Source of the DNA: Chlamydomonas reinhardtii
Taxonomy: Eukaryota > Chlorophyta > Chlorophyceae > Chlamydomonadales > Chlamydomonadaceae
Direction of reading: 5' to 3'
DNA: 64,000 nucleotides
NCBI RefSeq assembly: GCF_000002595.2
Contig: NC_057020.1
Location: 825,512-889,511, forward strand
Position 1 is the first letter of the stretch, and each line of letters starts with the position of its first letter. The notes under the pieces were generated by a model, which worked only from the letters and a program-made list of their open reading frames with translations, was not told the origin of the DNA and made no database searches. Both the position numbers and the translations under genes were made by a program. Shown piece after piece: positions 11,015 to 22,976 of this stretch.

Positions 11015-12148
11015 ATGCGTGTAATGTATTTGTGTTGTAGAAAAGCACAAGAGGAGGTGAGGAGAGAGGAAAGGACGAGAGGAGATTAGGCGAGGGCGGA
11101 CATCATGCGATTAGATACGCGTGTGTTGGTGTGGGGTATTTTACCGCTCACAGCCGCTGCGGAAGTATGGGGTCAGGCTGTGCGCCAGAGCAGGGCTGGG
11201 AGGTGCAGGAGCAGCGGTGGGCACAGGTTTGAGGTGCACGGAAAGGAGGACGGTCGGACAGGAGCTGAACTGCAGGGGCGCTGCTGGGGGCTGCTATGCT
11301 GTTGCTGCTGTTCGGATTGGTGGCAGTGGCAGCGGTGCACGTAAGTGTCAGCCCGTGCATGGCTGGCATTGTGTTTTATCGCATCCAACTGCGGGTGCAG
11401 CCAGGGAAGGTAGCAGGTGATGGCTATGTAGGTGGTGGAGCTGAGGACCTGAGGCAGGCACGCATGTATGCAGCTGTAAGCGTGTGTGTGGGGGGGGGGG
11501 GGGTTGCCTCTGGTAATGTTAGTAATGTGGTACGGAATTGTTGCATTGAGGCGGCCGGCAACGTGATGGGCAGCTGGCGTGGAAGGGATTGCCCACGTAA
11601 GCATGTGAGAGTTGCAGTGCAATGCAAAGTCGAAATTCCCAAGAAAGCTGTGTCCCGGGCCCATGCGCAGTCCCAGTAATGCTGTCGCTGTACCAGACCC
11701 AGCACCTGCCGTGGCTGCCTGGCAGCCCAAGGCACAGAAGGCGCCCCCACGCGCACGAGGACGGGCCGTATTCCAGACGTAACATGAGCATGGCTGTCAA
11801 CGCGGTAAGGAGCGGGACCAGTGAGTTGCAGCCATGAGGAGCACCCTTGCGTGGGAACTTGCAAGAGTGAGGGCGTGACCATGCAGCAAACCCGTGCATA
11901 CGGTCGCATACTCCGGCGCTCTGGCTGCATAGTATATGTCACGACAAACAAGTCAGAAACCTGACTACTTCAGGGGCCAGCAGCCCTTGCACATATAGTT
12001 TGCACTCGTGCTTTCTGCGTTTCAGTCAAATTTGACGCGAGCCGGCCTTTAGCCATGAAACTATTCTAACTGACATTCGAGCATAATTGCTAGGGCCTGA
12101 GGCTAGGTCTGAGGGCCTGAGGCCCGCCGGCAAAGGAAGCAAACAAGC
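11015..12148. other. Intergenic region; 3' end of the AKR2-like gene and promoter of the TRPV-like gene
   Basis: A TGTAA polyadenylation-type signal sits at 11020-11024, very close to the stop, so the actual cleavage site may be further on. The remainder has no frame with splice logic or family resemblance. An 11-12 base G run lies near 11490-11501. Confidence 0.45.
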
Positions 12149-15100
12149 ATGGATTCCGCCCGGACCTCTACCGCCCGCTTGAAGGCGATGCAGCCAAAGC
12201 AGAGTGGCACGTCTGGACTGGCTGCCGCGAAATCAAATGTTGTCCAGCAGGCAAAGGCAGGTTTCAGCGCAGAATGGACTCACCTGGCCCACTCTTACAG
12301 CCTTTCCTCCATGCCTTTCTGCTTCGCATGTGTAGCTTATGGACTCGGCAGGCACGGCTTGGCACGCTGTCAAGTATGGCAACCTTGAGGCGAGTACTTT
12401 TTGGGGATGCGGGCGTTCGTGCGGTGGTGTCAGCGGGTTTGCTCTGAGCATGTGCTTGTTGAAGCACCAGAAATGCAGTGCAAGTAATGGCGTGCGGCGC
12501 TGCAGTATTAGGACCTGCGCTGGGGTCGCATTCCTGCGCTCAGACGGTTCCCCTTGCACACGCAGATGATTACCCGCTTGTTTCCAAGCCAGTGCAACGT
12601 GTACAGCAAAGGTCCAGTGGGCGACAACGTCTTCCACATTGCCATGTTGCTCAACACGCCCTCCACACTGGCTATTGCCAAGTACCTGGTCAAGCTGTAT
12701 GGGAAGACGCTCGTGAACACGCCTTACCAGGAGCGTAAGGCGGAGAGTGACTCGCCCGGGCAGTACGAGGGCGAGACAGCCCTCCACATTGCCATCGTCA
12801 ACCACGACTTCGACATGGTGCGCGCTGGCAGCTGCACACAGGGTTGATGCAGCGCGTGTGGACGTCGGAGGGAGGACCAGACGGCGTGGGGCGATGGCAT
12901 GCGAAGACCGACGAGGCAGCAGTGGGCTTGAACCGTGCCGGGGGCGGGCATCGTCCTAGTGGGGTCACCGCGCGTGGGGTTACCGTAGTGATACCGTACA
13001 AGACTCCCTCCCTGGCACGAAACCCTCCTGCCCCTGGCCCCCGCCCCCGCCCCGCCCTCTTCCGCCCCTACCAGGTCAAGTTCCTGGTCCAGAACGGCGC
13101 CGACGTGCGCGCGCGCGCCTACGGCAGCTTCTTCCAGCCCGGCAGCGCCGTCTACTACGGCGAGTTCCCGCTGTCCTTCGCCGCCTGCACCGGGCAGAAG
13201 GACATCGTGTCCTACCTCAAGCGACACGGCGCGCGCGTCAACCACGACCGAGACCAGTGGTGCGTGTGGAAGGGAGGGAGGGGATTTGGTAGGGGTTTGG
13301 GATGGCGGGGTGAACCCGCCTGAGCCTCCCTCACAACCCTGCTGCGCCATGAGCCCACCTGCTTCTGCTCCTGCTGCTGCTGCTGCGCCCTCCCCTCCCC
13401 CCCCAGGGGCAACACGGCGCTGCACATGTGCGTGTCGCACGACCAGCCCGACATGTACGACCACCTGGTGGAGTACTGCGGCGCCTCGGAGCACGTGCAG
13501 AACAACAGGAGCCAGGTGCGCGCCGCGGCGGGGGGGAGGTTTGGAGGTGGTGGGCGTGGGTGTTGGGGGTCAGGGGGTGGGGGAGGGGTGGGGGGGGGGG
13601 TCAGGGGGAGGGGGAGTCCGTTCCAGAACCCCGGGGCGAAGGAGTCACAGGCGTGGGCGCGTGGCAAGAAAGAAGGCGTTGCTGTGGCACGTGCGGCAGG
13701 CGCCGACACGCGGGTGCGCCCCCAACGCCCTTATTCAGCCACTGAACACCCGCCCGCCCACCCTCCCAACCACGCAAACCAACGCCCACCCAAACCACCG
13801 CGCACCCAAACCACCCGCCCGCCCCCATCCCCCCCCCAGACGCCTCTGCTGCTGGCCGCCTCGCTGGGCAAGGTGGGCATGCTGCAGCACATCTACAGCA
13901 AGCGCCGCCGCGTGGCGTGGGCGTACGGCCCCGTCACCAGCTACTCGCTGTCGCTGAGGGAGATCGACACGGTGCAGAACCCAGGTGGGGGCGGGTGTGA
14001 GTGTGTGGGCGCCACGGCTGCTGCGGTATGTGCTCTGCGCGGGCCTTCCCTCCGTGTGCGTGTTGGTGCCGGCCCATCACGGCACTGTCCCCCCCTATGC
14101 CCTGACCTACGTCGTCCGCCTGTCCGCCTGTACACCGTGGCCTTAGGCGTGGCCTGCCCGGTCCTGTGCCCCGTCCTGACCGGTCCCCGTCCCCTGCCGC
14201 CCACCTGTTTGCCCCCTGCCTGCTACCCCCTGCTACCCCCCTGCCCCATACGTCCCACTGCCAGGCGAGTACGTGCCCTCCGCCATCGAGACCTCTGTGC
14301 GCAAGGGCCACCTGGAGGTGCTGGAGGACCCGCTGGTTCGCACGCTGCTGGCCACCAAGTGGAGCCGATTCGGCCGCACCACCTTCCTGGTGCAGGTGGG
14401 CGTGGGGGGTGTGATGCGTGGGGTGGGGTGGGGTGGGGTGGGGCGGAGCTGGGTGGGGGTGCGGGAGTGGGTTGGAGAGGGTTGGGGTGGGTGAGGCGGT
14501 GTGGGTGAGTGTGTGTGTGTGTGGGAGGCCGCCAAACCGAACTCGATGTTGGCTGAGACCGACCTCCCCGGGCGAGCCCCACCACGCTCCGCCCTGCGCT
14601 CTCCAGCCCACACGTCCTCCTCACCGCTCTTCCCCCCTCCTCCCCTTCCACCTCCCCACCTCCTCCTCACCTCATCCGCAGGTGCTGGCCTACCTGACCT
14701 ACGTGCTGTCCCAGACCTTCCTGGTCTGGCTCATCAGCGACACCGTGAGCAGAGGGCGTGGGCGGCGTGTGTGTGGGAGGGCGGGGCTGGCTGGCGGGCT
14801 GGCGGGCGCGTGTGGCCGTGTGTCAGTGTGTGCCCCCCCCCCCGGCCAGCCATGCCCGCGCGCGTGTGCGGTGCCGTGTTCATGTCGCCGTGCGCCTGCC
14901 CCCAGTTCCCCGTGGCCCGCCTCTCTCTCCCCCCTGCCCTCTCCCCTCCTGTTTCTCCCTCTCACGGAACCTCACCACTGTCCCACCCCTCCTTCCACCT
15001 GCGCACCCCCGGCTTTCGCAGAAGCTGTGGAACAGCAGCGAGCGGTTCGCCATGGAGGTGATCGGCGTCATCCTGGGCGGCCTGTTCTTCCTGGTGGACG

Positions 15101-18100
15101 TGGTGGACTTCGCGCAGTGGGCCGCAGGCGTGTTCAGGAGGTGAGGCGGAGAGGGGAGGGGGGGGATTGCAAGGATGTTTGGAAAAGCGGTACAGGATGC
15201 ACTGAAGACTGCAGGGGAGGGAGGAGGGAGAGGGAGGCAGAGGGAGGGGGGGTAGCCGTCCGTGAAAGAGGGGAGGCTAGGGGGGAGGCGTTTGCTGATG
15301 CATTGCCTTGCTCACAGGCAAGCACCCACACGATACATACACGCAACACATGTCGACGCAACTCGCTCGACCCCCGCCCCACACAACACACACCGCCCCC
15401 CTACCCGCACACAGGCGCAAGCTGATGAAGGCGGCCTCCAAGTACCGGCCGCAGCTGTACCCCATCCCGGGCGAGCGGCTGGAGACCATGACCACCCAGA
15501 AGTCCAACTTCCTCACACGCCTCATCGCCAGCAATCGCCAGAACACGCAGCAGCAGCAGCAAAACACGCAGCAGCCCATCGCGGAGGGCGCGGAGCTGCA
15601 GCAGCAGCTGCAGCTGGAGGCGGCGCAGCAGCAGCAGGCGATGGAGCGTGGGGAGGTGGCGGCGGAGGGCGCCGCCGGGGCGCAGGGGCGGTGGCGGCGG
15701 CCTGCGGCCGCGTACAGCGCGCGCGCGCTTGCTGCCGCCGGTGGTGCGGGGTTGGCCAGCGTTGTGATTGAGGAGGTGTTGGATGAGGAGGCGGCGGGGG
15801 CGGGGGCGGTGGCGGGCGGGCTCACTGCCTCGGCGGCAGCGGCGTTGGAGGCGGCGGCGGAGGCAGCGCCCGCCGGCGGCGCGATGATCAGTATGCAGCT
15901 GGCGTCTGCGCCGTACTCGGCGGCGGCGAGTGGCGGCGCCGGCAGCACGTGCAAGCCGGCGGCGGTTGGTGCGGGTGCGGCGGCCGCGCCGTACTCAGCC
16001 GCCGCGCTGCGGCCGGCGGCAGCGGGCGGGGGTGGTGGTGGCGACAGTGACGGCGAGTGGCACAGCACGGCGCTGTGTGGCGGCGCCGGCGCGGGTGCGG
16101 GGCCTGTCGCGGAGGGAACGGAGGGCCCGCAGCCCGGCGCACCGGCGGCTGGCGGCGACGTGTCGCCTTTCGCCACGGCGGTGGGCGCGGCGTCCGCTCC
16201 GCCGCCGCCACCGCCACCGCCGCCGCCCCGGCCGCCGGCGGCTGCGTACGGCAGCATGGCAGCCATGCAGCAGCTCTACTCGCAACTGGCGGCCAGTGGC
16301 GGCGCTGGCGGCGGCGCCGCCGCCGGCACGGCGGCCACATTGGCGGCGCTGCAGCAGCAGGTGGCGGCGCTACATCATGTGCGGGCGGCGGCGGCGGGCG
16401 GCGGCGGCGCGACCTACATGGGCGCAGGCGCACAGGTATCGTACGGCGTGTCTGCGTGGAGCGAGGGGGGCTGGGTAGTTCCAAGCCCATAGGAAGCGGG
16501 TGTGTTGCGCGGCATGATCCGTCTCTCACTTCCAGTTCATTCCGCGGTTAACCGGGACTCAGGAGCACGCACAATTGCTGCTCCTGTTCCTTGCCTGGCC
16601 TTTCGTGCTCCCTACCCACTTTCACCTTCACAACAACCCAACAATACACATCACGCAACACAACACAACATGCAGTAACATAAGCACGACCTTGCAACCC
16701 CACGCAGCATGCGGGCGGCGCGCTGGGTGCGCTGTCTGCGATGGGCGGCGGCGGCGGTGGTCTGATGGAGCCGGTGGACTTTGTGTCGGTGGGGCTGGGG
16801 CCGGGGCCGCTGGGCAACATGCCGGGCGGCCTCATGGGCGGAGGCAAGAACGCCTTCGCGGCGGCGCAGCAGGCGCCCAAGGTGAGGGAGAGGCCCGTGC
16901 GGGGAGCGGGAGGGGAAGTGGGAAGGAGAGGAGGGAAGGGGAAGGGGGGATTGCGAATACCAGTCCAAGCCAAACTAGCGGAGCACAGGCAGGGGCGACG
17001 GTTGGGGAGGGAGGGGCGGTCTGAGCCACGCAGGTGGCAGAAGGGAGGGTGTGGAGGTATGTGCTGTGCTGCATACTGTAGTGACGGCGGGCGAGGCACC
17101 TTGACCTGTAGGCTGCCGGTTGTCATCACAAAGTGACAACACGTGCTGACAACGATACAACATGTGTTGTACTGCATTGCACTGTCCTGCCCGCGCTGTA
17201 CCGCTCTCACTTTTTCCCCATCCCCATCCCCACACGCACACTCACACCGGCTGCCTGCTGCCTCCGCCCTCCCCCCGGCTGCCGCGGCAGGTCACGACCA
17301 TGCTGCGGGCGCCCGACGCGCACGCGCACGACGGCACCAACCGGGACGGCCAGCCACACGGCCGCACCTCCAACCCCAACCTCTCCGGTATCAACCGCGC
17401 GCCCTCGCTGGGTGGCTCGGTGGGCGAGGGCGGCGAGATCCGCAACCGCATGCGCGGCGGCGGCGGCGACAACGTAAGCGGCGGCCTGCCGCGCGCCGCC
17501 ACACGCCGCCAGACCACCAACATTGCCTCGGCGGAGCCGGGGACGTACGACGGCGCGGGTGGCGGCGGCGGCGACACGGCGGCGGCGGCGGCGGATGAGG
17601 AGCCGCAGCCGGACCGCACGCCCACCTGGCTGCGGCACGTGCAGTGAGTGGCGCCTGCGGGGGTGGGGTGGGGTTGCAACTACCAGCCCAATCTAAAAGA
17701 ACCCAAGCCAAACTAGCAGAGCTCAGGCAGAGGCGACAATTGCAAGCGATAATACTGGGGTGGGGTGGGGGTTTACGTACGCCACTGTGGCATTCCTAGG
17801 AGGCTTTGGCGCGGAGCTGTGCAGGGGCTCTCTACCCTGTATGCGTGACTGACTGTACGGCGGCGGTGTCGGTGTAGCCGAAGCACAACGGGCGCCTGCT
17901 GCCCCCCATGGTGCCGTACGTGCGTGTTTGCTTCCCTCGTGCTGCCTGCGACACCACGCCCACCGCGCCCACTGCCGCCCATCCGTCCACTGCCGTGTCT
18001 CCGCAGGACGCTGCTGCACGCCTACCGCGGCTACGTGAAGCGCATGATCCAGGACCCCATCCAGTTCGTGCACGTGTTCCACCACTCCGCCACGCTGGTG

Positions 18101-19422
18101 CACTTTGTCATCTGGGCCAGCACCTACGGCGGCGTGGGCGGCGGCGGCCCCGGCGGCGACAGCGTGCGGCTGCTGGAGTTTGACGACGTGGTGGTCAGCC
18201 TCATGGCGCTCAGCGGCTGGGTGTCTATGCTGTACTACTCGCGCGGCGTGCAGGTGCGTGGATATGGGTGGTAGGTGGGTGGTTGGGTGTGGGTGGGTAT
18301 GGGTGGGTAGGTGGGTGGGTGGGTGTGGGTAAGTGTGGGGGCGGGTGGGGGTGGGGGTGGGTGGGGGCGGGGAGGGTGCAGAGGGCGGGGCAGGGCGTGA
18401 TCTTACGGTGTGCTATCCTGAGCTTTGCGCACACGCACACACACGCACGGGAGGATTTGGGCGAGTCTCGTGTTCCGTTCCGTTTTTTGACACACGCGCA
18501 TACGCACACACGCACACGCATATGCACGCGCACGCACAGGCCGTGGGTCAGCTGGTGGTGCTGCTGGAGCGGTGCTGGTGGGAGGTGGTCAAGTTCGTGT
18601 GCCTCTACTTCATCGCGAACATCGGCTTCACGCTCGCCTTCTACACCTGCGCCAACGGCGCCACCTCCGCCATCATCGGTGACGCCGACCGCATGACAGC
18701 CCTGGGCCTGTCCATGTGGGACCCCATGGGAAACATCGGGTACGGCATGATCTCGATGGTACGGTTTTTGTACGGCGAGGCGTCGTACGAGGGCATTGCC
18801 GTAGTGCCCAACCACCGGGTTAAAACCGCCTTCGCGACCATGTACTGGCTGCTGTACGTGGCGGTTGTACTGCTGCTGCTGGGCAACGTGATGACGGCCA
18901 TGATCATGTACGTCTACTCCAACGGCTGGGCGGACGCGGAGAAGAAGTGGCGGCTGCGGTGGGCGCAGTACGTGTTGCGGTGAGCGAGGTCTGCAGCTGG
19001 GTGGTGGGATGTGGGATGTGTGGCGGGAGATGCATGGGTGGATGGTGCTTTGCTTTGGGTTTCACGGTATGCGTTGCGCGGGGACGAAAGAGACTCTCCC
19101 ACCGCTCTCTCACGCAACCTATCACCTTCTGGCTGCTGACCCCGCCTCCCCTTCCTCTCCTCCTCCCCTCCCTCTCCCTCTCCCCAAAACCCGCACACAC
19201 AGCGCCGAGGCTCGCATGCCGGCGGCGCTGCAGCAGCGCACCCGGCTGGGCGAGGTGAGCTACGACCCGGTGCTGGGCACGCGCGTGTACAACCACGTGT
19301 TCGAGGTGGTGGAGGACGGCCGCGAGAAGGAGGAGGAGCGCGATGCGCAGGTCAAGGCGCTGGAGGCGGCCATCGACAAGATCCGGTCGGGGGCTAAGCG
19401 GGATGCGGCCAAGAGGGGTTAG
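12149..19422 (+). CDS. TRPV-like cation channel with ankyrin repeats and a very large S2-S3 loop
   Basis: Fifteen exons (12149-12256, 12336-12389, 12566-12817, 13075-13259, 13407-13515, 13840-13984, 14265-14395, 14682-14744, 15022-15140, 15415-16435, 16708-16881, 17291-17643, 18007-18253, 18540-18979, 19203-19422) give 1206 residues. About residues 40-285 are ankyrin repeats ([29 protein letters not shown]). They end with the TRPV hallmark [18 protein letters not shown]1 is at 329-349 and S2 at 358-380. Then come about 515 residues of Ala/Gly/Gln-rich insertion. S3 is near 923-945. S4 and its linker, [13 protein letters not shown], match animal TRPV closely. S5 is near 1002-1025, the pore region near 1045-1075 and S6 near 1087-1117. 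The C-tail is coiled-coil-like. It should be a plasma or ciliary membrane cation channel. The first two introns appear to use GC donors, so the start of the protein is the least certain part. Confidence 0.92.
16951..17007 (+). repeat. Intron-associated dispersed repeat, copy C
   Basis: This sits in intron 11 of the TRPV-like gene, about 70 bp after the donor. Its sequence aligns with copy A (17661), sharing CCAAGCCAAACTAGC and the AGGCAG-GGCGAC core, but it lacks about 18 bp from the middle. Confidence 0.75.
17661..17760 (+). repeat. Intron-associated dispersed repeat, copy A
   Basis: This starts about 17 bp after the donor of intron 12 of the TRPV-like gene. It begins GGGGTTGCAACTACCAGCCC and continues AATCTAAAAGAACCC. 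It ends in a core with AGGCAGAGGCGACAATTGC. It is in the same orientation as the gene. Confidence 0.8.
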
Positions 19423-20443
19423 AGGGGACTTGGTGCAGGAGGAGGAGAAGCAAAGGGAGGGGGAGGAGGAGGTGGTGGTGGGTATGTGTGCGTTGGATGG
19501 GAACGTCAGGCTGGGGGGTTGGCGCGACTCTACCGGTCTAGACCGGTAGTAAGGAGGTCACGCGCACGAAGAGCAGGGGTGGGTGACGTGGGTATCTCGA
19601 TATCATTTGGACGGCTCGACGTGTGTCTCGCCGCAAAGGCGCGTGCATTCGGCAAGTGACGCTGGGACTGGCCAGGATCCGGCAAGCAAGAGGGACAGGC
19701 GGGGGCGCAGGATATTTGACGAGCAGGGAGGACCAAAGTTTGAGTGACAATGAGACGAGCAGTCCGGAACAGACCGGCACATCATAGCCTTGAGGCGTGA
19801 GTGCCAACTACAGCACGAATGGCTGACTTTTACCTCCGACAGCGTTATGAAGATGTGACCCGGGCAATTGTGACCCGGGCGGACGCACCTGACCTATGGG
19901 ACCACTGACCAGTGAAATGCGCGGCTGCGGTGCAGAGCCAGCCGCTGTGCTGCATCAGTAAGCACTTGAAATGGGCTGGCCGCCTGAGCGATGCCAACAT
20001 GGGCTTTGGCTACACGCGCGTGCACCAGCTGTGCCACTGAGCCCTTCATGATGCCGCACCGCTCATCATCATCAACCTCGCCCAGTCGCCTGTTCTATAT
20101 GCAAGATGTGATGGGGGCACCAGTACGACAGCAATACTACAATACGCAGCATTGATATGCAGCAAAACAATGCAGGTCACGGCCGCCGGGCCGCGTCACA
20201 TCCACAAATGCACAACTCACAGTTCCAGCCATCCCCGAATGGCATCAACCTCCGCACCCTCTATCCTCATCGCCATCCAGCTGACGCCTCGCCACACACC
20301 CTCTACCCGCCGCCACCTCACTCCGCGCACCAACAGCCCGCAGCCGCCCGCAGCAACAGACACAGCACTGACGGCAGCAGGTCGCAGCAAGCCGCAGCAC
20401 CCCTGGCTGCAGCAGTCCTCAGCAGTCCTCGGCAACCACACGG
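19423..20443. other. Convergent intergenic region
   Basis: This lies between the stop of the TRPV-like gene (plus) and the stop of the FUN14-like gene (minus). It must contain both 3' untranslated regions. No additional gene, RNA or clear repeat was recognised. A short palindromic taccggtctagaccggta occurs at 19532-19549. Confidence 0.45.
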
Positions 20444-21451
20444 CTAGATGATCTGGAGGCCGGGCATGAACGCCAGCGTGAGCCCCGTGGTGAAGCCCGC
20501 CACGGAGGGCAGGCCCTGCGCCCGGGCGGGTGCGGGCGGGCGGGCAGGCGGGTACGGGCGTGTGCGGGCGTGTGCGGGCGGGCGGGCGGGTAGACTGACA
20601 GCATGCACACGCACACGCAACACCCTGGACTCTCGCGCCCGGACACCGCGTCGCTCTCACGTTGCGTGTCTCAGGTCTCAACACAGGCAGCTGCGGTCAA
20701 CACCCAACAGCGCCCATTCCTGCAACACGCAACACCGCGCACCCGCCCGACCCAAACGCGCCTTTGCCCCTCTCCCGCCCCCCCGCCGGCCCCGCCCACC
20801 TGCGATGCCACTGCGGTGACCCGGTCCGCCAGCAGCGCCAGCAGCTGCTCCGCACCCATGCCGCCCCCGCTGCGGTGTGCGGGCCGTGCCATTACGCAGG
20901 ACGCGTGTGTTGGGAAAGCACGAGGGAACGAACACACAAAGACCGGGCATGCACGCAATGCGGCACACGTGTACACCGTATGTGTGTGAGCCTGTGCGTG
21001 GACATGCAAGGACACCCAGTCCGCCACCCAGTGCGGGCCGCCCCCCCCCCCCCGCGCCGCGCACCTGCCTCCCCCCATGACCTCCTGCAGGTCAGCCGTC
21101 ACTCGATCCCAGTGCACCGTCGCACCGTCACCCAGCCCAGGTACGCCAAGCCCTGAGGCACGCAATTGAAAGTTGAGCCACAGCGACAGCCTTCTAGACG
21201 TGTGTATCACTGACATATCATACTGGTTGTGCAGAAGCCCAGCAGGCAGATGCCGGGTCACGGGCCCAGGCGTGTGGAGGGGTCCTCCGCCCTCCTCCAG
21301 CAGCAGCTTCCGGTGCAATGCCACCAGGCGTACACGCAGCAGGCGCCTGCCGTGTGCTTGCGTCACCAGCAGCGAGCGGCCACACCCCGCAGCAATGCAC
21401 CCGCAGCAATGCACCCGCACTGCACCCGCACCCAGCAGTGCCTGCTACAAG

Positions 21452-21494
<43 letters not shown>

Positions 21495-22435
21495 GCACCG
21501 CTGTGATGAGGATGGCGGTGGCCAGCACCACCATCTGCACCACCCTCTGCAGCCGCGGAGGGAGCATTGGGGCCAGCCGGGGCCATCCGGGGAGGAAGGG
21601 GAGGAAGGCGGTGGGGGGCCTGGGGGGCTGGGGGTCCAGCAGCCGCCGCCGGCGGAACTGCACACATCTCCCACTTCGGGCCGTGCCCTGATGCTTTCGC
21701 CACCAGGAAACCCCTTCAACGACCTCCAGCCTGTGTAGATGCTTTTAGCCCTGCCAACTTTTCATTTGTCCAAAAGCCCCAACCGGCAATATCGACACGC
21801 TCCGTTGCGCTTCCCGCTGCTGGCACACATGACCCTGCTCCACCGCAGCTCACCCGCACCAACAGGCCGGTGGCGTAGCCTACTATGCCGCTGATGCCGG
21901 CGGGCTGAACCACGGGCCACACGTGCGCCAGCCACGCCGCGCCTTCGTCTCCTGGGCGCGGGCGACGGGCCGAGTGTGTGAGCGCCGGAAGGGTGGACCA
22001 CCGGGATATGTATTGGTGCATGTTAGTCAGCTGACAGCGGTTGGACCGGTGCGGCGTGCCGCACACAGCAGCCGCCCTGTGACGCGCAGGCTAGCGGCCC
22101 CCTCCGCCACGGCCACGTTTTGTGCCTGGCTGCAACCCGCACGGCAGCAGAGTGCACGCGCGTGGGAGGCCCGAAAGCGTCTTTTCGACTAACTTCTGGT
22201 GGGCGGGAACGTGGCCAGATCAGGCCTCGCCTCAAAATCATCAAGACACAGACTCACCGAGCGCTTGCGAAAGCATAGAGGTCGCGTTGCTGCTGGACTT
22301 GCGCAGGCTAGGCGCTGGACAAGTGCCATCTTCCGCCAGGCACTCCTCTCCTAGCACTCCATCTCCTTGTGACGCAGCCAGTAGGAGGCAGTATGCTAAC
22401 AGCAACGCGCTGCCGAGAAACAGGGTCCTCCGCAT
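20444..22435 (-). CDS. FUN14-family membrane protein, frame broken by an 8-bp tandem duplication
   Basis: Six exons on the minus strand (22435-22258, 21951-21854, 21546-21493, 21152-21065, 20869-20800, 20515-20444) carry all parts of a FUN14 protein. These are a hydrophobic N-terminus (MRRTLFLGSALLLAYCLLLA), GIVGYATGLLVR, the membrane helix VVQMVVLATAILITAV, the LAY-x-GW element, HWDRVTADLQEVM, and the C-terminal GLPSVAGFTTGLTLAF. Exon 4 is 88 nt and contains GACGGTGC twice in succession. As written, the reading enters the wrong frame there and stops soon after, leaving about 127 residues. With one copy the exon would be 80 nt, the phase would fit exon 5, and the protein would be 183 residues. 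FUN14 proteins are small organelle membrane proteins; human FUNDC1 is a mitophagy receptor. The function here is unknown. Confidence 0.88.
21114..21129. repeat. 8-bp tandem duplication in FUN14-like exon 4
   Basis: On the plus strand gcaccgtc is present twice without a gap (21114-21121, 21122-21129). It lies within coding sequence and accounts for the frame break described for the gene. Confidence 0.95.
21265..21492. repeat. Dispersed repeat, copy B, with (CA)n end, inside FUN14-like intron 3
   Basis: This matches copy A at 2842-3060 over about 180 bp with very few differences. It then runs into a CA microsatellite (about 21459-21492) that abuts the splice donor of exon 3 of the minus-strand gene. 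It contains two adjacent copies of gcagcaatgcaccc. Confidence 0.9.
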
Positions 22436-22976
22436 TCTTGCAGAAGCAACACCCTTAACTGCGGCTAAGAAACGGGCAGAAACGTGTGATACATGTCAGC
22501 TAAAACAATGCCTCGTTTCAGGGCACGAGGTGTAAACTCGCGCCAAACCATGCGCGCCATCACAGGTGGTTGCTGTTTCCAGACCTGTGCCACCACGTGC
22601 AGTAAGTATTAAAGCTTATAAAACCGAAGACAAGCAGCTAATTAATCCTGCCTAGGCTGCAGACACTCAAGCAGCACTTTTTCACTCCGCATTCCGCATT
22701 CCGCAGCCTCGCGCGGTGGCAACCCTTGCTTAACGTATCTGTGTGTTAACGTCACTGATCCAAAGCGACCGACAACATTCTGGAGCCCGTTCCCTTACCT
22801 CGTTCGGTTGCGCCTCAACTTGCAAAACACCCGGCGTTGCAGCCGGCTGCAACTTAGGATGTTTTAACATAGGAGTCCGGCTAACGTTGATTTTGAGGCC
22901 GGTCGGGACAAAAGTCTTGGACAGGCCCGTCGCTTGGCTGGCCCCAGCCATGGAAGCGTACACCTAAAAGGCAGCA
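22436..22976. promoter_or_regulatory. Divergent promoter region of FUN14-like and giant SET genes
   Basis: There are 541 bp between the two start codons. The middle (about 22605-22660) is locally AT-rich (taagtattaaagcttataaa), which could include a TATA-like element for the plus-strand gene. No other gene was seen. Confidence 0.5.

Noticed and set aside
17877-17910. A possible extra exon in TRPV-like intron 12 reading [10 protein letters not shown].
   Set aside because: Including it breaks the phase between exons 12 and 13, which join cleanly without it. It could still be an alternative exon.
22081-22125. A possible extra FUN14-like exon reading QNVAVAEGAASL.
   Set aside because: It does not fit the phase of exon 1, whereas exon 1 joins directly and in phase to the exon at 21951.
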